A stretch of 31,963 nt of DNA from a virus (IMGVR_UViG_3300020459_000044:1-31963); one strand, 5' to 3'. Positions 20,788 to 29,568 are shown, numbered from the stretch's first letter. A program made the numbers and translations. The notes: generated from the sequence alone by a model not told the origin.

Positions 20788-22221
20788 TTACATGAGGTTC
20801 TTAACAGCAACACGTCTGTAGTAACGGTTAGCGTTAACTTGTAGACTGCCAAGTCCTTGAGTGGTTCCTTCAGCGAATGGGTTTGCAACAAGACCATATC
20901 TTGTCTTAAATCCAATTTTTGGCTGGAAGGAGTTCTCACCCACGGCACGAACCATCTGTAGTGGAACGTAAGGGCAGTAGAATATTCCTGCATCATAAGG
21001 GGATGTTCCCTTATAACCAACAACATAATACTGGTTACCACCTGTAGGTGCAGCGTTAGCAGCAGTAAGGTTAGCAGAATAAGGGTCAATGTAGACTCTA
21101 TACTTACCTTGTAGCACACCTGCGAAAGTGTTACCTGTATCGTCAACGTTAAGATTAGCGTTAAGAGCAGGAGTGTAATCAAGAACACCAGCCATGGTTA
21201 GTGCAGACGCAACGTCAGCAGAACACATGATGATGTTACCCTTTCCACGACGAGTTCTTTGTGCGATAGCGTTCGCATCTCTCTCGATCTGGAATAGAAG
21301 TCCTTTGAACTTCTCAACTGACCATCTTCCGTTTGAGTCGATGTCTAAGTCGAATACACCAGCAGTAGCAGTGTTTTGAACAGCACCTTGCTCGGCAACC
21401 TTGTAGATAGTTCTAATGACTTCCCTGTTGATTTCAGCAAGGATTTCAGTAGAAAGGATGTTAGCAAGTTCTGCTTCAGCGTTAAGACCATGAATTGCTT
21501 TAAGGTCTTGAGCAAGTTCTAAACTGTACTCAGCTTTCAACGCACGAGATTTCGCAGTAACTGTTACTTTCTCAATGCTGAATGCCATCTGGTTGAAGGC
21601 ATCATTACCAGTTCCACTGAGATTCTCAGAGTCTCCAGTAACCATTCCTTGACCAGTGTTGTATCCACGAGTAGACGCAGAACCAACAGGGTTCAGAACA
21701 GCAGGGTTTGCACCACTTTGTGATGTAGTTCCCATACCAGCGTTACCATCGGTAAAGCCAGATTCTTCATCGTTACCAGCATCTTGACCTGAGAACGCAG
21801 AATCTACTTCATTGTAGAATGTCTCTGTTCCAGACTGATTGGTGTAACGTGATCTCATTGCAAAGATGAGGCCAGTAGGACCACTCATCGGTTGAACACC
21901 AGCAAGGTCATATGCGACCAAGTTAGGCATAGAACGACGAATGAGGCTAATTAGCACAGGGTCGAAACCTGCAACTGGGCCTGCTGCGGTAGCACCACCG
22001 CCAAATCCACCACTAGCACCTGCAGCGTTTGCAGAGTTAGTTGGGACTGCTTCCATCAGGTTTAGACCTGATCCGAAGGCTTGCTCCTCTCGGAGGAATT
22101 TCTCTTGGTTTTCTAGCAGAACTGCGGTAACCGCTTTACGATGATTGTCTTTGATAGGATCAAGACCTTCATAGTTTAATAACGGAGCCCACTTTTCCTG
22201 CAACTGTTCTGATTGGAACAT
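20788..22221 (-). CDS. 23: Major capsid protein gp23 precursor
   Basis: The 477-aa protein has the gp23 hallmarks: an N-terminal precursor region (LQEKWAPLLNYEG), then IRRSMPNLVAYDLAGVQPMS, GPTGLIFAMRSRY, and the C-terminal VGENSFQPKIGFKTRYGLVANP. T4 gp23 is 521 aa and is trimmed by the gp21 protease. A likely cleavage point here is after Glu57 in LNLMEAVP, since the T4 protease cuts after a hydrophobic-x-Glu pattern. The gene is followed by a strong terminator. Its upstream gap is only about 40 nt and holds no clear TATAAATA, so it may depend on the gp22 or gp21 transcripts or on a divergent promoter. GC content appears higher than in the neighbours, as is common for this highly expressed gene. 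Confidence 0.97.
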   Translation of the reverse strand: MFQSEQLQEKWAPLLNYEGLDPIKDNHRKAVTAVLLENQEKFLREEQAFGSGLNLMEAVPTNSANAAGASGGFGGGATAAGPVAGFDPVLISLIRRSMPNLVAYDLAGVQPMSGPTGLIFAMRSRYTNQSGTETFYNEVDSAFSGQDAGNDEESGFTDGNAGMGTTSQSGANPAVLNPVGSASTRGYNTGQGMVTGDSENLSGTGNDAFNQMAFSIEKVTVTAKSRALKAEYSLELAQDLKAIHGLNAEAELANILSTEILAEINREVIRTIYKVAEQGAVQNTATAGVFDLDIDSNGRWSVEKFKGLLFQIERDANAIAQRTRRGKGNIIMCSADVASALTMAGVLDYTPALNANLNVDDTGNTFAGVLQGKYRVYIDPYSANLTAANAAPTGGNQYYVVGYKGTSPYDAGIFYCPYVPLQMVRAVGENSFQPKIGFKTRYGLVANPFAEGTTQGLGSLQVNANRYYRRVAVKNLM

Positions 22222-22263
22222 TGTAGGGTTACCTAATAAGTTTACGTTTGATTAATATTAAAT

Positions 22264-23355
22264 TCAGGATTGCTTAAATGCTGAAAGTGTCTTCAGATAA
22301 GCAGACATTGAACCTGTTGCATTTTCAGGTGAAATATCAACTCCTTCTGAAAGTGATTCAGATTTAGCTGTTGGTGTTACTTGTGAAGTGAAATAAGATT
22401 CCCTCAAAGTTTCCAACTTCTCACGATAAGATTCTTCACTTTCAAACTCTACACTTTCGGCAAGTGAAGCGAGCTTCTCTTTCTGAGTAGACGCTAATCC
22501 GTCAGAAACTGATTCAAGAATACCATTAGCAACAGATTCGCCAAGGCGACTGTTTAATCCAACGTTCTTCTCAATCTGCTCATTGAGCTTGGTTTCCATA
22601 TCATCTAGTTTTTCTACCATGCTTTCAAGCACATCATATTTGTCTTCAGGGATTGATACATAATGTTCTTCAAAAAGACCTCGCATTCCTTCAAGGAATG
22701 ATTCAGTCATATCTGTTTTAAGACCTTGCTCAACTGCAAGGGCATTTTCGTTAAACCACTCATCTGCAACATACTCAAGATAGTTATCAACACGCTCAGA
22801 AAGTGCGGCTTTTTCTGCCTCGATCTTTTCTTCAAGTGTCTCTTGGTATTTTGCTTCTAAAGCTTCATGAATTTCGGAAACTTTAGAATTCAAAGCAGTC
22901 TCGAATACAAGCTTTGCTTTTTCTCTAAACTCTTCAGAGAGTTCTTCGCCACCTAGTAGGGCATTAACATCATCTTCAATGTTAACTTCAACTGTTTCTT
23001 CCACAGTTTCCTCCTCTGCGACAACTTCTTCAGTAGTTTGCTCTTCTTCTTCAATTACTTCATCAGAAACTTCTGTCTCTTCAGCTTTCATTTTACCTTT
23101 ACGGTTAGTAACCACATCGCTCACTTGCTTAAGTGATGCACCTGGGGTTTTGAGTTTTGCTGAATCGTCATCCACCTTGTAATTTTCTGGTGTAGGTCCG
23201 CCTAGATCTTCATAACTAGGGGCAGTGCCACCAGTAGTTAATTTAGGCATTGGATCACCAGGTTTGGCGTTGGCGTTCACAGCAGTCTTAGATTGACTAA
23301 CACTAGGGTTAGCAACAGACTCATCCATTTCTTGTAATTTTTTACCACGAGACAT
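22264..23355 (-). CDS. 22: Prohead scaffolding (core) protein gp22
   Basis: The 363-aa protein is acidic and largely helical, with long Glu-rich stretches (about residues 95-150) and heptads through the middle and C-terminus (EEFREKAKLVFETALNSKVS, LDDMETKLNEQIEKN). It lies between protease gp21 and capsid gp23, the scaffold position in T4 (269 aa). It would form the core on which gp23 assembles and then be cut to peptides by gp21. The first 80 residues are low-complexity. A late-promoter motif lies about 33 nt upstream. Confidence 0.92.
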   Translation of the reverse strand: MSRGKKLQEMDESVANPSVSQSKTAVNANAKPGDPMPKLTTGGTAPSYEDLGGPTPENYKVDDDSAKLKTPGASLKQVSDVVTNRKGKMKAEETEVSDEVIEEEEQTTEEVVAEEETVEETVEVNIEDDVNALLGGEELSEEFREKAKLVFETALNSKVSEIHEALEAKYQETLEEKIEAEKAALSERVDNYLEYVADEWFNENALAVEQGLKTDMTESFLEGMRGLFEEHYVSIPEDKYDVLESMVEKLDDMETKLNEQIEKNVGLNSRLGESVANGILESVSDGLASTQKEKLASLAESVEFESEESYREKLETLRESYFTSQVTPTAKSESLSEGVDISPENATGSMSAYLKTLSAFKQS

Positions 23356-23388
23356 TTGTACGACTCCGATTCTTGTAATTAAAATCTA

Positions 23389-23396
23389 TATTTATT
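23389..23396 (-). promoter_or_regulatory. Late-promoter-like AATAAATA before gp22
   Basis: The minus strand reads AATAAATA, seven of eight bases of TATAAATA, 33 nt before the gp22 ATG. The overlapping CTAAATA (23393-23399) is an alternative reading of the same site. It lies just after the gp21 stop. Confidence 0.5.
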
Positions 23397-23404
23397 TAGA
23401 AGTT

Positions 23405-24055
23405 TTATAAGTTTGATAAGAAATCATTGAATAAATTCAACTTTTTCTCGTCTAGTTGTTTTTGATCAACTAATGTATTAATGTGTTTGTAGGTTTTCTC
23501 TGCGAACCTCTCACGCAGAATTCCACCATCCCAAACCCAGTCTTTTCCTTCCATAATTCCAGATACAAATGCATCAGGAGCTGAAGGATCGGCAACGATA
23601 TCAGCAGCAGTTGCTAACATAAAATCTTCACCTACGACAGAATAGCCTTCTTTCGTTTGTTGAAGTGAACCAACACCACGAGAAGATACGCCAAGTTTAA
23701 CACCTTCTTCAATTAGTGAAGATGCAATTTTACCCATTGGTGTAGAAAGTATCTTTGCTTTACCAATGAAGTTTGAACCGTTCTCTTTTAAAGAAACGAT
23801 TTTATGTGATACCCTATCCAAGTTAACAGTAGGGCCTTCTGGATGACCAAGTTCACCGAGTGCTCTTCCTGAAGTAATGTGGTTTTCGCTATAGCGACCC
23901 ACTTCCTTTCTAAGAGTTTCCATAGGATACATACGACCATTACGGTTCTTTATGTTTCCCTGTAGAAAAACGCCCTCAATATACATTGACTTCTTGCCGT
24001 TCTTTTGTTCGACGAGAAATTCAACAGATTCGATTTCTTCTCTAATCAGTTTCAT
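23405..24055 (-). CDS. 21: Prohead core protein protease gp21
   Basis: The 216-aa protein matches T4 gp21: MYIEGVFLQGNIKNRNGRMY, ALGELGHPEGPTVN with catalytic His71, LGVSSRGVGSLQ with the catalytic Ser at 124 or 125, and ADPSAPDAFVSGIMEGK. This is the herpesvirus-type (S78/U9-like) prohead protease. It removes the scaffold and trims gp23 and internal proteins during head maturation, so it is also the expected processor of the putative internal protein at 7187-7672. The ATG overlaps the stop of the upstream gene (TGATG). Confidence 0.96.
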   Translation of the reverse strand: MKLIREEIESVEFLVEQKNGKKSMYIEGVFLQGNIKNRNGRMYPMETLRKEVGRYSENHITSGRALGELGHPEGPTVNLDRVSHKIVSLKENGSNFIGKAKILSTPMGKIASSLIEEGVKLGVSSRGVGSLQQTKEGYSVVGEDFMLATAADIVADPSAPDAFVSGIMEGKDWVWDGGILRERFAEKTYKHINTLVDQKQLDEKKLNLFNDFLSNL

Positions 24056-24615
24056 CAGGCATCCCCTGTTGTTTGAACTTGTTGTATGTAAACTGCACCT
24101 TTAGAACCACCAGTTGAAATACCAGATACTTTTTGAGATCTGATTAATGTTGAATCAACATGAGACCATGCAGTGCTAATACCACTTGTATTAGCTTCAA
24201 CTGTTATCCTAGTACCAAAGAAACCATTTACACTTGCTGTTGTATTTACAGCAGTTACTTGAGTGTCATTAATTAAAGTTGTCCAGTTAGCATCATTTGC
24301 TGCAGTTAAAGTAACACGATCACCAATGTTAAATGGCATCGCTGTTCCTTCGGGGCAATCAATTAATGTAGTGCTTCCTTTTGTTATAGTCTGAACTTTT
24401 TGAGATGCTTTAGTTAAAGCAAGAGTTGCAGATGTATTTGCAGGAATATAATAATCAGTGTTATTAGCAACTGGATCAGTTCCAATTGCAACAAATGCAG
24501 GTGCATCTGTAGTCACTAATCTCAAGACACTAGATTGAACATTAAAGGCAGATGACGTTGAAGCCACTGCTGCAGTTGCAAAAGATTGTCCTGCTCCGAC
24601 GGGTCTATGTGCCAT
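24055..24615 (-). CDS. Probable virion protein, Ala/Thr-rich, between gp67 and gp21
   Basis: The 186-aa protein is rich in Ala, Thr, Ser and Val, lacks long charged runs and reads like an all-beta structural protein (ALTKASQKVQTITKG, FNIGDRVTLTAAND, GTRITVEANTSG). It occupies the place of T4 gene 68, but T4 gp68 is a small helical core protein and there is no resemblance. Candidates are a head decoration protein or a capsid-associated protein. It has a perfect TATAAATA 29 nt upstream and is coupled to gp21, so it is made late in infection. Function unproven. Confidence 0.65.
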   Translation of the reverse strand: MAHRPVGAGQSFATAAVASTSSAFNVQSSVLRLVTTDAPAFVAIGTDPVANNTDYYIPANTSATLALTKASQKVQTITKGSTTLIDCPEGTAMPFNIGDRVTLTAANDANWTTLINDTQVTAVNTTASVNGFFGTRITVEANTSGISTAWSHVDSTLIRSQKVSGISTGGSKGAVYIQQVQTTGDA

Positions 24616-24644
24616 TACTTATAACTCTGGATCATTTTACTAGT

Positions 24645-24652
24645 TATTTATA
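24645..24652 (-). promoter_or_regulatory. T4-type late promoter TATAAATA before the Ala/Thr-rich virion gene
   Basis: A perfect TATAAATA on the minus strand lies 29 nt before the ATG at 24613-24615 and just after the end of the gp67-like gene. It is one of only two perfect octamers noticed ahead of genes in the window. Confidence 0.7.
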
Positions 24653-24655
24653 AAA

Positions 24656-24937
24656 TTATTCTGCACCTGTTTCAGCAGCTACAGGAGTTTCCTCTTCAGC
24701 TTCCGTATCAAGTTCAGCATCAAATTCGATTTCATCTTCAACTTCATCTTCAACCTCTTGGTCACCAAATAAACTATTGGCTACTTCAGGTTTAAATGCG
24801 TCAATTCTTTCTGCTGATTTTGAAAACAGCATATCTTTAATACGATCACTAATTTGTGAAGGTGATTCATCTTTAGTAATCATATCCATCAATTCAGATT
24901 GCACAGAATCCATATCAGGTTTTTCATTCTCAGGCAT
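24656..24937 (-). CDS. 67: Prohead core protein gp67-like
   Basis: The 93-aa protein has a helical first half (DSVQSELMDMITK, SDRIKDMLFSKSAERIDAFK) and a strongly acidic C-terminal tail made mostly of Glu, Asp, Val and Ala. T4 gp67 (80 aa) has the same design, a helical part followed by an acidic tail, and lies directly after gene 20, as here. It would help form the prohead core. No ribosome site is visible before ATG 24935-24937, and a CTAAATA lies only 2 nt away from it, so initiation is unusual or the mRNA starts farther up at the perfect late promoter. Confidence 0.75.
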   Translation of the reverse strand: MPENEKPDMDSVQSELMDMITKDESPSQISDRIKDMLFSKSAERIDAFKPEVANSLFGDQEVEDEVEDEIEFDAELDTEAEEETPVAAETGAE

Positions 24938-24970
24938 CGTATTTAGTTAATAAAAATAACAGTCAAAAAG

Positions 24971-24978
24971 TATTTATA
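24971..24978 (-). promoter_or_regulatory. T4-type late promoter TATAAATA before the gp67-like gene
   Basis: A perfect TATAAATA on the minus strand, 33 nt before the gp67-like ATG and about 18 nt after the gp20 stop. It would be read by host core polymerase with gp55 and gp45. Confidence 0.7.
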
Positions 24979-24992
24979 CACTATCAATAGTG
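24979..24992 (-). repeat. Inverted repeat CACTAT/ATAGTG adjoining the late promoter
   Basis: CACTAT (24979-24984) and ATAGTG (24987-24992) form a perfect 6-nt palindromic arrangement with a 2-nt centre. It touches the upstream edge of TATAAATA and lies just after gp20. It could be a small hairpin at the gp20 mRNA 3' end or a protein-binding palindrome; the tight loop makes a strong hairpin less likely. Confidence 0.45.
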
Positions 24993-24996
24993 TGGA

Positions 24997-26655
24997 TTAT
25001 ATTTCACCACCTTTAGGTAACTCCTTACCTATGGTTTCTCCTTCTAAATCTGGTTCAGCTACTGGTTCACCCATACCCATTCCATCTGCACTACCATCTA
25101 AAGGTAATCCAGTTTCTGGATCAACAGGTATAGTTGGATCTGCAATAACACCATCTTTAATTTCCTGTTCAATCTTCTTATCCTCTTCAAGGATTTCTTC
25201 ATCTGTCTGACGAAGAATATTTCTCCTTACATAATCTTGAGAATAGTATTTACCAATGTATGGTTCTGCAGTAGCAGCAACATTGATTCTTTCATTAAAC
25301 AACTCAACTTCCTTCAATTCTGAGAAATGATTATCATATAAGAAGTCATATTGTATGTGTTCACTCATTATTTCCCAGTCTTCTGGAGTAATGATATTCT
25401 TCAAAACTAATTGGGTTTTAAGGAAGTCGTCAAACATTCTAGAGAATCTTTTTCTTAAACGACCTACAAATTTAGTGAATTTTAATTCATCTCTTAATAT
25501 CTCTGATGATCTTCCCAAGTTGAATCCTCCCTCTCCATCCATTCTTGATGGGGGTACATTGAGCGACCTATATAATTTCTTTTTGAAGTACTCAATATCC
25601 GTGATTTCACCAAGGTTCTGACCTCCTGGTAAAGTAGAAATTTCAGTTCCACGGCCTCCTTCCCTTCTAGGGAGCCAGAAATCTTCAAGCATTGCCATGT
25701 ACTTTTTGTCATCACGGATCTCCCCAGTGTTAGCGTCGTAAACAAGTTTGTTACGATATCTCATCATCACATCTCGGAGATATTGCTCAGCTTTAACCTT
25801 TGGTAGATTGCCGACATCAATATAAAAAATTCTTCTTTCGGGTGCTCTTGATAATCTGTATATAACAAGTGAGTCTTCAATCATTCTAAGTTGGTTGATT
25901 GACTTAATTGCTTTATGCAAATATGAAAGAGTTGACCCCTTGTTTCTATCTACTAATCCAGAAGTGCAATATGTAATTGCATCTCTTGCTATCTTTATTC
26001 CTTGACTTGCACCTTGTGCATTAATATTACCAGTTGGATATCCTCCTTTTTGATTGTAGATAAAATATTCTTCTATCTCAGGGAATGCGTAATCCATAGG
26101 ATTTTCGCTATTCAACTTCACCTTATACTTATCATCTGCGTTCTTCTTCTCTTGACGAACATAACGCATTTTCATTGCGTCAATATAACGTAACTCCTGA
26201 ATACCTTCTTCAGGTTTTTTCAAGTCAATGATTTTATGATAGTAGATCCTACCATCAATATACCAGTTTCTATAGATCTCATGTGATTTTTTACCAAAAT
26301 CTAATAGATCTATAATATGTTTAAATTCTTGTCTAACTTTCTTTTTAATACCATCACTGGCACTTAAGTTATCAAGATTGATTTGTATTGGAGTGTCATT
26401 TGTATCTGAAACAATTGCTTCATTTACAATATCTTCAATTGCACTATCCGCTTCTGGATGAAGTGCCATTTCCCGATACCTTTTAATAAGGTCAAATTCA
26501 GTTCGGTAGATACCTTCGATATCAACATAAGAACCAAAAAAACCACTACTCATATAGTGGTCACTCCCGTCCTCATTATTTGGAGGAACGGGAGATACCG
26601 CAGACGGAGATAGTGGTTCGGTGTCCTCGATTGAGAACCCAAATAATTTTGCCAT
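24997..26655 (-). CDS. 20: Portal vertex protein gp20
   Basis: The 552-aa protein (T4 gp20: 524 aa) has the family sequences VDIEGIYRTEFDLIKRYREM, EADSAIEDIVNEAIVSD, YIDAMKMRYVRQ, YLHKAIKSINQLRMIEDSLV and YRLSRAPERRIFYIDVGNLP, all typical of T4-like portals. Twelve copies form the ring through which DNA enters and leaves and on which the head assembles. The C-terminal end is enriched in Pro, Gly and Glu. A CTAAATA motif lies 22 nt before the ATG, directly after the gp19 stop. Confidence 0.97.
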   Translation of the reverse strand: MAKLFGFSIEDTEPLSPSAVSPVPPNNEDGSDHYMSSGFFGSYVDIEGIYRTEFDLIKRYREMALHPEADSAIEDIVNEAIVSDTNDTPIQINLDNLSASDGIKKKVRQEFKHIIDLLDFGKKSHEIYRNWYIDGRIYYHKIIDLKKPEEGIQELRYIDAMKMRYVRQEKKNADDKYKVKLNSENPMDYAFPEIEEYFIYNQKGGYPTGNINAQGASQGIKIARDAITYCTSGLVDRNKGSTLSYLHKAIKSINQLRMIEDSLVIYRLSRAPERRIFYIDVGNLPKVKAEQYLRDVMMRYRNKLVYDANTGEIRDDKKYMAMLEDFWLPRREGGRGTEISTLPGGQNLGEITDIEYFKKKLYRSLNVPPSRMDGEGGFNLGRSSEILRDELKFTKFVGRLRKRFSRMFDDFLKTQLVLKNIITPEDWEIMSEHIQYDFLYDNHFSELKEVELFNERINVAATAEPYIGKYYSQDYVRRNILRQTDEEILEEDKKIEQEIKDGVIADPTIPVDPETGLPLDGSADGMGMGEPVAEPDLEGETIGKELPKGGEI

Positions 26656-26677
26656 GATTTATTTTCTACCTTAGGGC

Positions 26678-26684
26678 TATTTAG
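26678..26684 (-). promoter_or_regulatory. CTAAATA late-type motif before gp20
   Basis: CTAAATAG on the minus strand, 22 nt before the gp20 ATG and adjoining the gp19 stop. It is part of a group of copies at nearly constant distance from late genes. Confidence 0.45.
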
Positions 26685-27275
26685 TTAGCCATTTGAACCG
26701 CCAGCCGCAATTGCCCTGAAGGATTGCACTTGGAATTCAACGGTAAACTCTTCTATAGCATCGCTTGAATCATAAGATAAGTCAATAGCCGCTACGCTTG
26801 TTGGGAATATATCAACAAATTCATACTCTGCTAATACTGAGTTTGTTTCACCAGTACTGTCTTGACTACTCTTAGTAGATCCTCTACCTAGTTGGAATAC
26901 TTTTGCATTTGTCATATATGCTGATGGATCAGTTGCACCAAGGTTGTTATCCAACTTAGCGATTAATTCTGACCATTGCTCAAATGCTCTTCTAAGATTA
27001 AAACTTTCATCGTTGATGATAGTTACAGTCCATGTATCGATGGTGCGGTCTCCAGCTATTTTAAAAATACGACCTCTAAATGGAACATCAATGTTAGCGA
27101 TGTTTTGTGCTGGCAGCTGAGCCGCTTTACACATATATCGGAAACTATTTGCATCCCAATCGATACCTGCAGGTAGAGTAGTTAACTCTACCTCGAACAG
27201 ATTGGGTCTTGCTCCTCCACCAATAAGTGCTGACTTAAACTGAGAAATTGTTTTGTTTTCTCTGGATGTTGCCAT
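26685..27275 (-). CDS. 19: Tail tube protein gp19
   Basis: The 196-aa protein lies between sheath gp18 and portal gp20, as in T4 (gp19, 163 aa). Features include RPNLFEVELTTLP near the start, the FRYMCKAAQLPAQNI segment typical of tube proteins, a strand run IFKIAGDRTIDTWTVTIIND and a beta-rich end. It forms the inner tube of the contractile tail through which DNA passes. AAGGAG is well placed before the ATG, and CTAAATA lies 23 nt upstream. Confidence 0.93.
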   Translation of the reverse strand: MATSRENKTISQFKSALIGGGARPNLFEVELTTLPAGIDWDANSFRYMCKAAQLPAQNIANIDVPFRGRIFKIAGDRTIDTWTVTIINDESFNLRRAFEQWSELIAKLDNNLGATDPSAYMTNAKVFQLGRGSTKSSQDSTGETNSVLAEYEFVDIFPTSVAAIDLSYDSSDAIEEFTVEFQVQSFRAIAAGGSNG

Positions 27276-27298
27276 GATTCTTTACTCTCCTTGTTAGT

Positions 27299-27305
27299 TA
27301 TTTAG
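27299..27305 (-). promoter_or_regulatory. CTAAATA late-type motif before gp19
   Basis: CTAAATAA on the minus strand, 23 nt before the gp19 ATG, just after the gp18 stop. The Shine-Dalgarno sequence AAGGAG lies between the motif and the ATG, so a transcript starting about 6 nt after the motif would carry it. Confidence 0.5.
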
Positions 27306-27318
27306 ATGATTGATAGGA

Positions 27319-29568
27319 TTAAACTCGACCAGCGACTTCTTCAAACGAAACTCCAGTTCTAGTAGCAACGAATGTAAGAGTTACATAGTTGATAGACTTG
27401 GCAGGTTTCAAGAAGATATCTGCTCTAAATTCATTATTATCGATAACATCAGGAGTGTTATTTGAAGTATCACAAACAACTAGGAATCCGTAAAGACCAC
27501 GTTTTGCTTCGATATCTCTCAAATAAGGTTCAACAATGTTTCTAAAGTTGGCTCTTGTTAATTCGTCATTAAGCTCAAAGAGTTGTGCTTCAGCAGATCT
27601 TTGTAGTGCTTGCTCAATTGTTAGGAACAGGCGACGAACATTGATTCTGTCGAATGCTGATGCATAAGCAAGACCTGTCTTATCACCAAAGAGCATTGTT
27701 CCAGTGCCAGGTTTTGTAACTATGGCATTGACTCTTTGTGGATAAAGTTGATCTCTTTGATCCTTAGTAGGATTATATGCTAGTTTAATAGCATTATTAA
27801 TCATACCTCTCTGCTGACCAGCAGGTGAGAACCAAGGATACGCAACAATATTTGTGCGACACATCAGACCAGCAACGTCAGCGTTACATGGAATGTATCT
27901 AAACTCATTATTAAATCTATCATAGGTATACTTATAACCACTATCAAATATTGCATAAGATGATGATGTAAGTGGTGCGAAGTAATTAATTAAGTTAGTT
28001 GTTTGTGTTGTTGTGTTTGTAACATTTACAATATCTGCCCTATGAGGCCCGATAACCGCAACACAGTCTTTTCTTTCTGCAGCAATTGCAATCAATTTAT
28101 TTGCCTTTGTCTGAGATAGATCCTTAGATCCAAGACCAGGCCCCATGATTAAGTAGTCTACTGCAATTTCGTCTGTATTAGAAAACTCATTATAAGATGT
28201 GATTAGATCACCCAAAGTAGCGGTCATTCCACCGTTACCACCAACCAACGGAACACCTGCGGAGTAGTCTTCACCACCACCAAGTGTATAAGTTACATTT
28301 CCTATTGCAGAGAATGTAGTGTCTTGAGCATTCTGACTCCAAAGACCTTGAGCAGTCGTGAATGGAGTAAATGCAGTTCCAAATCCAGTTGCAACTGGAG
28401 TAGTATTGTGATAAGTATCAGCAGCACTTGATGGATTGTATCCAGCATATGCATTGTCTGAGAAATCTGCAACATACTGTTTGTAGTAATTCTTTTGAGG
28501 AGAATTTACTGCAGATATTGAGTCTACTGCTTTAGATAGACTTACGTGCTTCTCAATTACGTTACCTTTAATTCCAGTAACTGTTCCATAATCATCAACA
28601 ACAGCAACGTGGATTCCATCACCTTCACCATTTCTATCGGTTACATAAACGTTAGAAGCAGGTTTTGGTGCAAGAGATTTCCAGAAAATAGTTGCGTTAT
28701 CTAATGTAAGTGTCTGATTGTTATACCAGTCTGATACAGTTCCAGCTGTTGCATATACTGGAGTTGCAGGAGCATTTGGAGCACCAGTATTAAAACCAAC
28801 GTTATCTACAAACCAAAGACTATCAGATGCTTGGAATCCAGCATATCTAGTTCCTTCTTTGTAATCAATTTTAGTTTCTGCATAACTTCCAGTTGTTCCA
28901 GCAGCACCAGTTACACGGGAAACAATTTTAACATCGATAGATGAAGCACCATTAGTAGCGTCTGTAGAAACACCAGTGATGATACCTTTAATATATCCAT
29001 TGAATGTTGAAGTCGTTCCAGCACCAGGTATTACAACACTTGAAAGTGCAGCAGTAACACCATGACCAACTTTAGCACCATAGTCACCAGGACTGGTTGT
29101 GGTAATTGCGATTGTTTGGTCTCCCAGATCGTCAATAACACAAACCTTTAAACCATTTGCCCAAGAACCAGGAGTTTTTGCTGCCCAAGAGAAATCAGAC
29201 GTTGAAGTCCAGTTTGCTTGGTAGTCATCATAATTCTTAATTTTTGTCGTTGTTTCAGAAGCAATACCAACACCAGCATTTGCAGTGTTTAAGTTAGTGT
29301 TGTCTGTTCTTACAACTTTTAAAACGCCACCATATGAAAGGTATGACGCTGCACTCATCCAATACTCATATTGAGCATCCGTAGACAATGGCTTACCAAA
29401 GGTAGCAATTAGGTCTTCTTCAGTTGAAATATCAATTGGGTCGTCGATTGGGCCTATTCTAAATGGGCCTGCTATTGCACCGATGTTGTCCAATACATTA
29501 TCAGCTCTTCCTACTGTTAAGTCAACCTCCCTGGTTAACACACCAGGAGACAATTGAGGAGTAGCCAT
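27319..29568 (-). CDS. 18: Contractile tail sheath protein gp18
   Basis: The 749-aa protein begins MATPQLSPGVLTREVDLTVG, the T4-like sheath start. The C-terminal part has the conserved sheath core (LYPQRVNAIVTKPGTGTMLF, INVRRLFLTIEQALQ, TRANFRNIVEPYLRDIEAKR). T4 gp18 is 659 aa; the extra length is in the central protruding domain (about 100-450), which is Ser/Thr/Gly-rich. It contracts around the gp19 tube during infection. CGGAGAAC precedes the ATG. Confidence 0.97.
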   Translation of the reverse strand: MATPQLSPGVLTREVDLTVGRADNVLDNIGAIAGPFRIGPIDDPIDISTEEDLIATFGKPLSTDAQYEYWMSAASYLSYGGVLKVVRTDNTNLNTANAGVGIASETTTKIKNYDDYQANWTSTSDFSWAAKTPGSWANGLKVCVIDDLGDQTIAITTTSPGDYGAKVGHGVTAALSSVVIPGAGTTSTFNGYIKGIITGVSTDATNGASSIDVKIVSRVTGAAGTTGSYAETKIDYKEGTRYAGFQASDSLWFVDNVGFNTGAPNAPATPVYATAGTVSDWYNNQTLTLDNATIFWKSLAPKPASNVYVTDRNGEGDGIHVAVVDDYGTVTGIKGNVIEKHVSLSKAVDSISAVNSPQKNYYKQYVADFSDNAYAGYNPSSAADTYHNTTPVATGFGTAFTPFTTAQGLWSQNAQDTTFSAIGNVTYTLGGGEDYSAGVPLVGGNGGMTATLGDLITSYNEFSNTDEIAVDYLIMGPGLGSKDLSQTKANKLIAIAAERKDCVAVIGPHRADIVNVTNTTTQTTNLINYFAPLTSSSYAIFDSGYKYTYDRFNNEFRYIPCNADVAGLMCRTNIVAYPWFSPAGQQRGMINNAIKLAYNPTKDQRDQLYPQRVNAIVTKPGTGTMLFGDKTGLAYASAFDRINVRRLFLTIEQALQRSAEAQLFELNDELTRANFRNIVEPYLRDIEAKRGLYGFLVVCDTSNNTPDVIDNNEFRADIFLKPAKSINYVTLTFVATRTGVSFEEVAGRV

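Noticed and set aside
20727-21188. Minus-strand 153-codon frame inside gp23
   Set aside because: It is another frame of the capsid gene, rich in Leu and Thr, and it runs through the gp23 terminator and promoter region.
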